From NCBI RefSeq assembly GCF_001951155.1, contig NZ_CP016359.1, positions 3,930,001 through 3,994,000 of the forward strand: a stretch of DNA of 64,000 bases. The letters run 5' to 3'. The notes under the pieces were generated by a model, which was not told the origin of the DNA, made no database searches, and worked only from the letters and a program-made list of their open reading frames with translations. This DNA is from Christiangramia flava JLT2011 (lineage in GTDB: Bacteria; Bacteroidota; Bacteroidia; Flavobacteriales; Flavobacteriaceae). Within the stretch, counting starts at the first letter, position 1. Each line of letters starts with the position of its first letter. A program made the translations under genes and the position numbers. This document shows, one piece after another, positions 53,254 through 61,915 of the stretch.

Positions 53254-54948
53254 ATGAAGAGAGTGACAAGCCTGCTATTTCTATTAGCATTTAGCCTTCT
53301 GAAGGCGCAAAATTCCCTGCCACAAGATTATTTTCAAAATCCGCTGGACGTGCCCATCGTTCTTGCCGGCTCTTTCGGTGAGTTGCGATCCAATCATTTC
53401 CACAGCGGTTTAGACATCAAAACACAGCAACGCGAAGGTTTACCCGTAAAAGCTTCGGCCACCGGTTACATCAGTCGTATCAATATTCAGCATTATGGCT
53501 ACGGAAAGGCCCTCTATATTCAGCATCCAAACGGATACACCACTGTTTACGGCCATCTCCAGAAGTTAGCTCCAAAATTGCAGGAATACCTGAAGAAAAA
53601 ACAATATGCCAAAGAAAGTTATGAAATCGAGCTGTTCCCGGAAGCTGGGGAACTACAGGTAGAACAGGGCGAGCTCATCGCCTACAGCGGCAATACCGGT
53701 GGCAGCGGCGGCCCGCACCTCCATTTTGAGATCAGGGACGGCAGCCAGCGACCTATGAACGCGCAGCTTTTCGGAATTGATGTTCCAGATTCCCGTGAAC
53801 CTCTTATAGAAGGTCTTTTTGCCTATGCCCTGGATGAGGAAGCACACGTGAATGACAGCCAAAAACGCCAGAAATTAAGACTGATCCCTACCAGTAACGG
53901 CAATTTTACCACCAATGAAGTGGATGCCTGTGGGGAAATTGGCTTCGGAATTTCTGCTGTAGACCAGCAGGATGGCGCTTACAATCACAATGGTGTTTTC
54001 CGAATAGACGCCAGTTTGAATGGCGAACAGGTCTTTGAAATCGACTTTGATAAATTTTCGTTCGCGGAAACCCGAAACCTCAACAGGCTGATCGATTACC
54101 AGTATTACCAGAGCAGTAGAAAACGAATTCAGAAATTATTCAAAAGCCCTGATAACCCCCTGAGCATGTATGGCGAACTTCAGAATTACGGTAAACTGAA
54201 TATTAAAGACAGTCTCGATTACCAGTACACCATTAAAGTGACCGATTTTAAAGGAAATGAAAAGACGATCACTATTCCTATTAAGGGTCGCTCGAGCAAC
54301 GAAATTTCCAAAGAAACACCTCCGCCAAATTTCACACTGGTCGAAGCCGGTAAGAACTTTTCAGCAAAAGAGAATGGGATCGATATCTCCATTCCTGCAG
54401 GTACAATTTATGAAGATGCCTTTATGGACATCCAGTTCATGGGCGATACAGTTAAAGTTCATAAAGACGAAATTCCCGCGGCGAGCAATTTTACGATTGG
54501 CTTTGACATTAGTGAGGTCCCGGCGGAAAAACGGGACCAGTTATTTGTGGCGCGTATTTCAGATTATGGAAAACCGAGCTATTCTTCCACCTATCGCAAC
54601 GGCAATCGAATCACGACGCGCACCCGAACCTTCGGAACCTATACCTTGGCCACCGATATTCAGCCTCCAAGGGTAAGTCCGGTCAATTTCTATGACGGGC
54701 AGTGGATCTCGAACAACGAGACGTTGAAAATTCGAATTAGCGATGATCTTTCGGGGATCAATTCTTACCGGGCCACCATAAACGGCAAGTTCATATTGAT
54801 GGAATATGAATATAAGAACAACACGCTGACGTATGACTTTTCAGATAACGTGATCACTGATACTGCTGATAATGATCTGAAAGTGATCGTGACCGATAAT
54901 GTGGGAAATACCACGAGCTTTACGGCCACTTTTCACCGAAAATATTAG
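53254..54948 (+). CDS. M23-family murein endopeptidase (LytM domain)
   Basis: A 564-residue exported protein with signal peptide MKRVTSLLFLLAFSLLKAQ. The ATG at 53254 is chosen over the TTG at 53230. The LytM domain (about 30-190) has the zinc ligands in FHSGLDIKTQ and GPHLHFEIRDG, separated by the usual GYTTVYGHLQKL strand, so it should be catalytically competent. A long C-terminal part (about 200-564) of Ig-like strands is not recognised and may hold the enzyme to the envelope or a partner. It is a single gene convergent with the cysteine desulfurase. Confidence 0.9.
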   Translation: MKRVTSLLFLLAFSLLKAQNSLPQDYFQNPLDVPIVLAGSFGELRSNHFHSGLDIKTQQREGLPVKASATGYISRINIQHYGYGKALYIQHPNGYTTVYGHLQKLAPKLQEYLKKKQYAKESYEIELFPEAGELQVEQGELIAYSGNTGGSGGPHLHFEIRDGSQRPMNAQLFGIDVPDSREPLIEGLFAYALDEEAHVNDSQKRQKLRLIPTSNGNFTTNEVDACGEIGFGISAVDQQDGAYNHNGVFRIDASLNGEQVFEIDFDKFSFAETRNLNRLIDYQYYQSSRKRIQKLFKSPDNPLSMYGELQNYGKLNIKDSLDYQYTIKVTDFKGNEKTITIPIKGRSSNEISKETPPPNFTLVEAGKNFSAKENGIDISIPAGTIYEDAFMDIQFMGDTVKVHKDEIPAASNFTIGFDISEVPAEKRDQLFVARISDYGKPSYSSTYRNGNRITTRTRTFGTYTLATDIQPPRVSPVNFYDGQWISNNETLKIRISDDLSGINSYRATINGKFILMEYEYKNNTLTYDFSDNVITDTADNDLKVIVTDNVGNTTSFTATFHRKY

Positions 54949-54960
54949 GAATTTAAAACC

Positions 54961-56109
54961 CTAGCTTTCGATAAAATCCTTTAAGGTCTTTACCACGTAG
55001 TCGATCTCCTCTTTGGTATTGTAACGCGAAAATGAGAATCTGAGCGAAGGTTTTTTCAGGTCTTCTTCGGAAAGGAATGCGTTTAACACATGAGAGCCCT
55101 GGTCGCTACCACTCTGGCAGGCACTGCCTTTTGAGCAACTAATGCCCTTCAGGTCCAGCTGGAATAACAGCATTAAGGCCTTTTCGGCGCTTACCGGAAG
55201 ACACACATTGATCAAGGTATAGGTACTTTTTTCAGGATCAGAACAGGTCCCGTTGAATTTCACGCCATTAATATGCTGCTGAAGCTGCTCTACGAAATAA
55301 GCCTTTAGAGAAAGTACATAATCGCGCTCCTCCTCCAGGTTCGCATACGCCAGTTTCAAAGCTTCTTCCAGGCCCACGATATTATGCACACCTTCAGTCC
55401 CAGCGCGATGGCCACGCTCCTGCTCCCCTCCAAAGATTAGCGGCTTGAGACCGGAATTTCGTCGCACAAAGGCAAATCCCACCCCTTTTGGCCCATGAAA
55501 CTTATGGGCGCTAACCGCGGTAAAATCTACCGGGATCTTTTCCAGGTCCAGCTTAAAATGCCCAATAGACTGGACGGTATCTGAATGAAATAAGGCTCCA
55601 TGAGATTTGACCAATTCAGCAGTTTCCTGAAGATCCAGCATATTCCCAATTTCGTTATTTACGTGCATGAGACTCACCAGTGTCTTTTTTTGAGACGCTT
55701 TCAAACGCTCTTCCAGGTTTTGCAGGTCGATATCGCCGCAAGCCGTAACATCAACATATTCTACTTCGATTTCGAAACATTCCTGAAGCTGCTCCACCGT
55801 ATATAATACCGCGTGATGCTCCAGCCTGGAAGTGATGATTCGCTGCACTCCAAGATCCCTAACTGCACTGTTCAGTGCAAGGTTATCGGCTTCCGTACCT
55901 CCTGAAGTAAAGACAATTTCAGAAGCTTTCACATTCAGAATCTCCGCAACAGTCTTACGGGCCTGCTCGATCTGAGATTTGGCAGAACGGCCATGACTAT
56001 GGGTCGAACTTGGGTTGCCGTAAGTTTCTTTTAATACCTGTGTCATACGATCGATGACCTCTTCCCTGATCTGGGTTGTTGCTGCAGAATCGAAATAAAC
56101 CTTGTTCAT
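54961..56109 (-). CDS. Cysteine desulfurase (IscS/NifS type)
   Basis: A 382-residue PLP enzyme that takes sulfur from cysteine for Fe-S clusters or tRNA thiolation. The start is ATG 56109 (MNKVYFDSAATTQ). The Schiff-base lysine is in SAHKFHGPKGVGF near 200. The mobile-loop catalytic cysteine is in GISCSKGSACQSG near 320, the SSGS/CxSG-type group I motif. No iscU or other Fe-S gene is adjacent, so a role in tRNA thiolation or a stand-alone supply is possible. The genome should also have suf genes outside this window. Confidence 0.94.
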   Translation of the reverse strand: MNKVYFDSAATTQIREEVIDRMTQVLKETYGNPSSTHSHGRSAKSQIEQARKTVAEILNVKASEIVFTSGGTEADNLALNSAVRDLGVQRIITSRLEHHAVLYTVEQLQECFEIEVEYVDVTACGDIDLQNLEERLKASQKKTLVSLMHVNNEIGNMLDLQETAELVKSHGALFHSDTVQSIGHFKLDLEKIPVDFTAVSAHKFHGPKGVGFAFVRRNSGLKPLIFGGEQERGHRAGTEGVHNIVGLEEALKLAYANLEEERDYVLSLKAYFVEQLQQHINGVKFNGTCSDPEKSTYTLINVCLPVSAEKALMLLFQLDLKGISCSKGSACQSGSDQGSHVLNAFLSEEDLKKPSLRFSFSRYNTKEEIDYVVKTLKDFIES

Positions 56110-56151
56110 GCGCGCAAAATTAAAGTAAATAAAATAATTTCTCACAAGGCT

Positions 56152-56180
56152 TTGGGATCAATTTGATTCCATTATTTTTG
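56152..56180 (+). promoter_or_regulatory. Promoter of the thrombospondin-3 lipoprotein gene
   Basis: TTG (56152-56154), 18 bases, TATTTTTG (56173-56180): an exact consensus, with the start about 10 nt before the ATG at 56196. Confidence 0.75.
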
Positions 56181-56195
56181 TTGAAAAGCCCGTTC

Positions 56196-57203
56196 ATGAA
56201 AAGAGTTATTTTCCCCATTTTTATCGTGATGCTGTTCGCCGCCTGTGATGATGGAGAGATCGTTGTGGATAATCTTGATTTCGAAGATAGTACAGTGGAT
56301 TTTTGTGACGGCCCGGGCAATTCCAAGGATGTGATCTACGCTTATAAAAACGACGGAAGTTTCGAATCCTTTTCCGTAGAGATCAACAACGGTATCCTGG
56401 AAACCAATGAAAATGGCCAGATCATTCCCCCGGAAGAGGAAACCTTGCAGGTCAACCTGAACACCGAAGGGCTGGCTACCTATAGAATTTATAATACCGA
56501 AGTGCCTTCAGACTATTTCTGTTCGGTAGTACCACCCAGCAATATCCAGATCACCCAGGAATGGATCAGCGGCGACGGAGCGAAAATGTTCATTCAGAAA
56601 TATGCTACTGATATCGCTGCGAATGCTGATGCTGATGGTGATGGGCTTACCAATTTGGAAGAAAATTTCCAGGAAGAACAGGATACAGATGAAGATGGGA
56701 TCCCAGATTACTTGGATGTGGATGACGATAATGACAATGTATATACCAGCAGAGAATTGGAAGGCTCAGACACTGATCCGGTGGTGGTGATAAACGGAAA
56801 GGAGTTTTTGGATACTGATGAAGATGGTATTCCTGACTACCTGGATGAAGATGATGACAATGACGGTATCCCGACCAGGAACGAGGTAAATCCCGGTGAA
56901 ACGAGACCTGAAAACCTTCAAAGCACGGAGGAAAAGGCAGATTACCGAAACGCTGAGCAAACGGGCAATAACAATCCCAACGAAACATATCGGGATCACG
57001 ATATCAACCGGGATTACAGCTATGTCATCACCATTACCGGCCTGGAGCTTACCAGGACCAACCAATCTGATGCTGAAAGTTTGAAATTTGGAGTGCCTTT
57101 CAATATGGGGTCATTCAGCGAAACCAATGTTCCACAAACGCTTTGCCCATACGACACCTGCCCTGAAGAAGAGCCTACTGAAACTACCGGCTCTCAGAAT
57201 TAA
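56196..57203 (+). CDS. Lipoprotein with thrombospondin type 3 calcium-binding repeats
   Basis: A 335-residue lipoprotein (lipobox LFAAC, start ATG 56196). The middle part has three DxDxDG-type loops: NADADGDGLTNLEE, DTDEDGIPDYLDVDDDNDN and DTDEDGIPDYLDEDDDNDG, each a calcium-binding thrombospondin type 3 repeat. The N-terminal 120 residues and the C-terminal part (YSYVITITGLELTRT...) are not recognised. It ends in a flexible acidic tail. It overlaps the convergent Smr gene by four bases. The role is unknown, probably cell-surface and calcium-stabilised. Confidence 0.85.
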   Translation: MKRVIFPIFIVMLFAACDDGEIVVDNLDFEDSTVDFCDGPGNSKDVIYAYKNDGSFESFSVEINNGILETNENGQIIPPEEETLQVNLNTEGLATYRIYNTEVPSDYFCSVVPPSNIQITQEWISGDGAKMFIQKYATDIAANADADGDGLTNLEENFQEEQDTDEDGIPDYLDVDDDNDNVYTSRELEGSDTDPVVVINGKEFLDTDEDGIPDYLDEDDDNDGIPTRNEVNPGETRPENLQSTEEKADYRNAEQTGNNNPNETYRDHDINRDYSYVITITGLELTRTNQSDAESLKFGVPFNMGSFSETNVPQTLCPYDTCPEEEPTETTGSQN

Positions 57204-57751
57204 GCATTCTGAAAGATATAAACTTCGGTAGCTCCCAAACCGTATTTCTTATAATCGGCATCGTAATATTTTAAATTGGAATAGCGGCTAAGGAGATAGT
57301 CCAGCTCCATTTTCAGGACGCCCTCACCCACTCCGTGAATGAAAACCACCTTCTGGATTCGCTTCCTCATGGCAAATTCCAGCTTATGTCGTGCGGTATC
57401 CAGTTGCAAATTCAGCATTTCGTGATTGCTCATATTTTTAGAAGAGACCGTAAGCTGGTGAATATGCAGATCCACTTCCATTGGCGGAGCATTGCGCTCT
57501 TTTGGTTTGACACGCTGTGAACTTGGTTTTTTAGGGATCTTTTTTTCCTGTTTTACCTGTTCCGAATCAAAATCTACCAGGTCAAATTCATCGATTTCGT
57601 CATCGATCCTGACCAGGTCAGCTTCCGAAAAATCCATCAAAAAGCCTTCAGTAGTTCTTACCGTTATAAAGTCTGAAGTGATTTTTTCCACGCGCCCCTG
57701 CAGATTGTCATCCATCAGTTCTACCCGATCTCCTGCCTTGAATTTGCTCAT
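57200..57751 (-). CDS. DUF2027-type protein with Smr domain
   Basis: A 183-residue protein. The N-terminal SH3-like strand domain (FKAGDRVELMDDNLQGRVEKI) is followed by an acidic/basic linker and a C-terminal Smr domain (about 95-180) with VDLHIHQLT and the catalytic-type FIHGVGEGVLK motif. Smr domains have nicking or RNA-cleaving activity in MutS2 and related proteins. This is the stand-alone Bacteroidota form. The ATG overlaps the upstream membrane-protein stop (ATGA), so the two are coupled. Confidence 0.88.
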   Translation of the reverse strand: MSKFKAGDRVELMDDNLQGRVEKITSDFITVRTTEGFLMDFSEADLVRIDDEIDEFDLVDFDSEQVKQEKKIPKKPSSQRVKPKERNAPPMEVDLHIHQLTVSSKNMSNHEMLNLQLDTARHKLEFAMRKRIQKVVFIHGVGEGVLKMELDYLLSRYSNLKYYDADYKKYGLGATEVYIFQNA

Positions 57752-57942
57752 TTTTCATCATTTTCCTCGTGATCATCCTTGGTTGCCACCCAAAAATTGG
57801 TCGCGCGATAAAGGCCAAACATAATAATCACCAATCCAGCAATCTTAATATAGGGAGAAGCATTTTCCACAGAAATCGCGTACATCAGCAGCGCTCCACC
57901 CGCAACAATTAAAATCGTATTTAAAACCTGCGAACTATTCAT
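57748..57942 (-). CDS. Small two-helix membrane protein
   Basis: A 64-residue protein with two hydrophobic helices (VLNTILIVAGGALLMYAI and YIKIAGLVIIMFGLYRAT) and an acidic cytoplasmic tail (DDHEENDEK). It is unknown but real: its stop overlaps the Smr gene as ATGA, and its composition is that of a membrane protein. It probably has a structural or partner role with the Smr protein. Confidence 0.72.
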   Translation of the reverse strand: MNSSQVLNTILIVAGGALLMYAISVENASPYIKIAGLVIIMFGLYRATNFWVATKDDHEENDEK

Positions 57943-58010
57943 TTACAGTAAGTTAAATTTTCATCGGACTGATTTATGAATCGTCCAATTAATTACATTT
58001 ATGCAAATTT

Positions 58011-59774
58011 ATGGCTTTCATGAAGCTTCTCCTGATATTATTCGGTCTTTTTGCGGTATTACCGTCATATTCTCAGCTCAGCATCCAGTCTAATGACCAA
58101 GCTGAGCACTTTCTCTATGTTCGGGATCGGGAATTATTTGTTCAAAAAGAGCTTCGACTCGCACAAACAAATACTTCTTCGTTACAAGCTGCCTTATATC
58201 TTCGGAAAGATGCGCAGTTGCTGCAGGGCGAGAAAAAAGACAATGAGAATATCGGCAACGGGAATATTTCCGTTTTTCAAACCGGAACGTCCAACGCATA
58301 CCAGTATAATTACTGGGGAATGCCGGTGAGAATTCCTCCAAATTTGCAATTCCTGTTCAACGATTTTGTTGCAGAACCACTGGATAAGATCACCTCCCGA
58401 AAAGCTACTCTCATCTTCCAGCTCGATGGAAAGAGCATTCCGCTGAGTATTTCCTCAAAATGGCTCTATAAATTCTCCGGAAAAACATACAGTTCCTGGG
58501 AATTCCTGGGAAATGACTTCAATCTGAAATCTGGCGAAGGTTTTAGCATGAAAGGAGTGAACGGTAACAACTTTTCTGAAATTGAAGGGCAGCCCATCAA
58601 TCCCGGGTCGGCTCAAATTTATAATTTTCTGGGGATGCCCAATGATGGTGAGATAGACCTGGAAATTGAAAAAGATCAGGTAATTCTTCTTGGAAATCCA
58701 TATCCGTCTGCGCTGGACCTCAACAAATTCCTTTTGGAAAATACAGCGACTACCGGAATAGCCTATTTCTGGGATAGCAGCAAAAGCCTGAATTCCCACT
58801 ACCTGAAAGATTATGAGGGCGGCTACGGAATGTATTCCCCTGGCGCCAATCTCTATCTGCCACCGGCATTTATCCGGTTTTCAGACTACAGCTTTACCGG
58901 CGAAACCGGGAAATTCGTCGCGCGAAGATTTGCACCGATCGCACAGGGTTTTATGGTCATAGGAAAGAAGACCGGGAAGATCATTTTCAAAAATTCCCAA
59001 CGAGTATACCAAAAACCAGACGCGCTGCTCTCCCAATTCAAAGCACCTTCGGAAGACATTCCATCCTTGATCCTGAATATCGAAACTGATTCTACTTACA
59101 TCCGGCAGCTTGGGCTGGCTTTCCGAAGCGATTCTTCTATTGAAGAAGACCATGCGATGGATGCCGAAATGTTCGATGAAAAGCCTAATGAAATTGCTTG
59201 GTCTATTTCCGGAAAGAATTACGCCATCAATGTTAGGCCAATGTTAGACCAGGAACTTATTCCGCTGAATATTTATCTGAAAGAAGCGGCGGAATTGCAG
59301 TTTTCGATTAGTGAATTACGAAATTTCAATCCTGACCGCATATTTATTTACGATTCCAGGGAAGGCCTGTATTACAGCATCAAAACCGGTTATTATAAAA
59401 TGAGGCTGGATGCCGGCGAATACCTGGACCGATTTTATCTTAGCTTTCTTGAAAAATCTCCTGTTGAACCGGAACCTTTGATTTCCCCGGCCTCTGAAAA
59501 GCTCTACAAACCCAAAAATGTACTGCTGAACAGTTTAGAAATCTTTCAGAATAATCTGGAAGAACAATTGGAAATCAAAATGCTTTACGAAGCAAATCTT
59601 CAAATGCTACGCCTTTATACGATTAACGGAAGGCTTGTTTCCCTAAAAGAGTTCCTAGGCCAGGAAAAAGAATTTCAGCTTGCTACAGGAAATTTGAGCA
59701 CGGGTGTGTATATTGTAAAGGTCAATACTTCAGACGCCAAGGAGATAACCAAGAAAATAGAAATAAGGAATTGA
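58011..59774 (+). CDS. Secreted protein with type A T9SS sorting domain
   Basis: A 587-residue exported protein. The signal peptide core is MKLLLILFGLFAVLPSYSQ (it may start at 58020 instead of 58011). The middle has repeated GNPYPSALDLNKFL-type strands common in Bacteroidota surface proteins. The C-terminal domain (about 505-587) has the Por secretion pattern: LRLYTINGRLVSL, then LSTGVYIVKV and a KKIEIRN end. It is therefore exported through the type IX system and anchored or released. The passenger function is unknown. The next gene starts inside its stop (TTGA). Confidence 0.86.
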   Translation: MAFMKLLLILFGLFAVLPSYSQLSIQSNDQAEHFLYVRDRELFVQKELRLAQTNTSSLQAALYLRKDAQLLQGEKKDNENIGNGNISVFQTGTSNAYQYNYWGMPVRIPPNLQFLFNDFVAEPLDKITSRKATLIFQLDGKSIPLSISSKWLYKFSGKTYSSWEFLGNDFNLKSGEGFSMKGVNGNNFSEIEGQPINPGSAQIYNFLGMPNDGEIDLEIEKDQVILLGNPYPSALDLNKFLLENTATTGIAYFWDSSKSLNSHYLKDYEGGYGMYSPGANLYLPPAFIRFSDYSFTGETGKFVARRFAPIAQGFMVIGKKTGKIIFKNSQRVYQKPDALLSQFKAPSEDIPSLILNIETDSTYIRQLGLAFRSDSSIEEDHAMDAEMFDEKPNEIAWSISGKNYAINVRPMLDQELIPLNIYLKEAAELQFSISELRNFNPDRIFIYDSREGLYYSIKTGYYKMRLDAGEYLDRFYLSFLEKSPVEPEPLISPASEKLYKPKNVLLNSLEIFQNNLEEQLEIKMLYEANLQMLRLYTINGRLVSLKEFLGQEKEFQLATGNLSTGVYIVKVNTSDAKEITKKIEIRN

Positions 59775-60073
59775 TCAACCCGGAAGAATACATGTTGCCC
59801 TGCCTGAATAAAACGCTTTTTGGTGTGGATTGCACTGGCTGCGGAGCGCAAAGAGCGGCATTTTTGCTGGTGAAAGGTAACTTTTCCGAAGCATTTATCA
59901 TGTATCCCGCGATTTATCCTATCGCTTTATTGTTGATCTTCCTGTTTGTGAACCTATTTGTAAAATTTAGAAATGACCATATCATCAAATTGTCGCTCAT
60001 CATTTTTACCGCAGCGGTTATGATCATTTCTTACCTTATCAAAATGTATTCATTCTTTAACCTAACCAATTAA
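59771..60073 (+). CDS. DUF2752 membrane protein
   Basis: A 100-residue membrane protein. The signature LPCLNKTLFGVDCTGCGAQRAAFLL (cysteines in P-C and C-TGCG) identifies DUF2752. Two to three hydrophobic segments follow (YPIALLLIFLFVNLFV and LSLIIFTAAVMIISYLI). The start is TTG 59771, overlapping the previous stop; an ATG at 59792 would cut the conserved EEYMLPC segment. Function unknown. Confidence 0.82.
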   Translation: MINPEEYMLPCLNKTLFGVDCTGCGAQRAAFLLVKGNFSEAFIMYPAIYPIALLLIFLFVNLFVKFRNDHIIKLSLIIFTAAVMIISYLIKMYSFFNLTN

Positions 60074-60083
60074 TATCAATCTC

Positions 60084-60410
60084 ATGGAAAAAAGAGAATT
60101 ACCTAACTCCACACTCATCCTGGTTTTCGGGATACTTTCGATCGTTGGCTGTTGCTGCTACGGTGTTGCCGGGCTTGTCTTCGGGATCATCGCCCTGGTC
60201 ATGGCAAAAAAAGCTATCGAGATCTATAATGCAGAACCAGAACTCTACACCGGTTACCAGAATGTGAAGACCGGTCGTATCCTGGCGATCATCGGGATCG
60301 TGCTGAGTGCGCTGGGTATCATCACCTCACTGATCAGCTTCCTGTTTTTTGGAGGTATCAATGCCTGGCAGGAAGTCATGGAGGAAATGGGCCGCCAATA
60401 CGGCGGATAA
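60084..60410 (+). CDS. CCC-motif (DUF4190) membrane protein
   Basis: A 108-residue protein with two membrane helices (TLILVFGILSIVGCCCYGVAG and ILAIIGIVLSALGIITSLISF) and the CCCYG motif after the first half-helix. This is typical of small Bacteroidota CCC-motif proteins found beside DUF2752 genes, as here (10 bases). Role unknown. A bidirectional terminator follows. Confidence 0.85.
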   Translation: MEKRELPNSTLILVFGILSIVGCCCYGVAGLVFGIIALVMAKKAIEIYNAEPELYTGYQNVKTGRILAIIGIVLSALGIITSLISFLFFGGINAWQEVMEEMGRQYGG

Positions 60411-60414
60411 AAAT

Positions 60415-60442
60415 AAAGCCGGCTCCAAAAGGAGCCGGCTTT
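60415..60442. terminator. Bidirectional terminator, DUF4190 / rocD
   Basis: Perfect 12-bp stem AAAGCCGGCTCC / GGAGCCGGCTTT with loop AAAA between convergent genes. Confidence 0.92.
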
Positions 60443-60462
60443 CTAATTTCATACATCTCTGC

Positions 60463-61746
60463 TTATTTCTCAAACTGCTTCAGGGTAGTTACGATAATAT
60501 TCACGCAATCTCGCAACTGCTCTTCGGTCATCACCAAAGGCGGCGCAAAACGAATGATATTTCCGTGTGTTGGTTTGGCAAGCAAACCGTTTTCCTTTAA
60601 TGCCACACAAATATCCCAGGCGGTAGAACTCTCAGGAGAATCGTTGATCACAATGGCATTTAGCAGCCCACGGCCACGAACCAGTTCCACGATATTTGAT
60701 TCCCTGATATAATCATCCAGTAACCTTCTGAAAAGGTTCCCCAGGTTTCGAGCATTCTGGGTAAGATGCTCATCTCTTACCACATCCAGAGCCGCAACGG
60801 CCACAGCGGCTGCCACCGGGTTACCTCCAAAAGTGGAACCATGTTGTCCCGGCTGGATGACATCCATTACTTCGTCATCTGCCAGTACTGCTGAAACCGG
60901 GTAATTCCCTCCGGAAAGAGCTTTCCCTAGAATCAGGATATCAGGTCTAACATAAGTTTCTTCCTGTCTCTCACAATGCCCCTGGCAGGTACAATTTCCA
61001 CAAACAGCCAGGAGTCCGCCGGTACGGCCAATTCCAGTCTGTATCTCATCGGCCATGAACAACACGTTATGTTTGCTGCAAATTTCTTTGGCACGCGCTA
61101 GAAAATCAGAAGACGGTGTGTAGACCCCGGCTTCACCCTGAATAGGTTCCACTAAAAATCCTGCTATATTCTGATTGTTTTCAATGGCTGCTTCCAAAGC
61201 TTCCGGATCATCGTAAGGAATTTTAATGAATCCCGGCGTATAGGGCCCAAAATTTCTCCTTGCTTCCTCATCGTTAGAAAATGAAATAATGGTGGTAGTC
61301 CTTCCGTGGAAATTATTTTCGCAAACGATAATATTGGCGTCGGCTTCTTTTACCCCCTTGCGTTCATAGGCCCATTTTCTGGCAATTTTGATTGCAGTTT
61401 CCACGGCCTCAGCCCCGGTATTCATGGGTAATAGCTTATCAAAACCGAAATATTCCGTAGCATATTGTTCATAGGCTCCCAGGATATCGTTGTGAAAAGC
61501 CCTGGAAGTAAGTGCCAGCTTGGACGCCTGCTCGTGCAGGGCATTCACGATCTTTGGGTGACAGTGGCCCTGGTTTACTGCGGAATAAGCCGAAAGGAAA
61601 TCGTAATATTTATTACCCTCAACATCCCATACGTGCACTCCTTCACCCCTGCTTAGTACGGCAGGTAGCGGATGGTAATTATGAGCACCATGCTGGTCTT
61701 CAAGTTTAATGGCTTCTTCAGAAGAATTGATTTTAGGTAATGGCAT
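60463..61746 (-). CDS. rocD: Ornithine aminotransferase
   Basis: A 427-residue class III PLP aminotransferase that converts ornithine and 2-oxoglutarate to glutamate semialdehyde. It has NTGAEAVETAIKIARKW near 110, the aspartate in MADEIQTGIGRTG near 233, and the PLP lysine in ILGKALSGGNYPVSAV near 275. Between these lies a cysteine-rich insert, CGNCTCQGHC (cysteines 249, 252, 254, 258; bases 60973-61002), which the typical eukaryotic or Bacillus enzyme lacks. A metal-binding role is possible but unproven. Single gene. Confidence 0.94.
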   Translation of the reverse strand: MPLPKINSSEEAIKLEDQHGAHNYHPLPAVLSRGEGVHVWDVEGNKYYDFLSAYSAVNQGHCHPKIVNALHEQASKLALTSRAFHNDILGAYEQYATEYFGFDKLLPMNTGAEAVETAIKIARKWAYERKGVKEADANIIVCENNFHGRTTTIISFSNDEEARRNFGPYTPGFIKIPYDDPEALEAAIENNQNIAGFLVEPIQGEAGVYTPSSDFLARAKEICSKHNVLFMADEIQTGIGRTGGLLAVCGNCTCQGHCERQEETYVRPDILILGKALSGGNYPVSAVLADDEVMDVIQPGQHGSTFGGNPVAAAVAVAALDVVRDEHLTQNARNLGNLFRRLLDDYIRESNIVELVRGRGLLNAIVINDSPESSTAWDICVALKENGLLAKPTHGNIIRFAPPLVMTEEQLRDCVNIIVTTLKQFEK

Positions 61747-61903
61747 TGTAAATTTTGTTTTTGATTAGTTTTTTGCGATTCCTTCTTTGGCCCGAAAACA
61801 GGCAGATACGGGAGAGAAATCATCCCAAAATTCCATTCCCGCAAATTACAAAATGTTTGAGGAATTTTTAAACTGCACAGTCTTTAAGTCTTGTTAATTA
61901 TCC

Positions 61904-61911
61904 TATTTTTG
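61904..61911 (+). promoter_or_regulatory. -7 box of the rlmD promoter
   Basis: TATTTTTG matches TAnnTTTG and ends only four bases before the rlmD ATG at 61916. Transcription would then start at or next to the A of the ATG. Confidence 0.55.
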
Positions 61912-61915
61912 CGCT

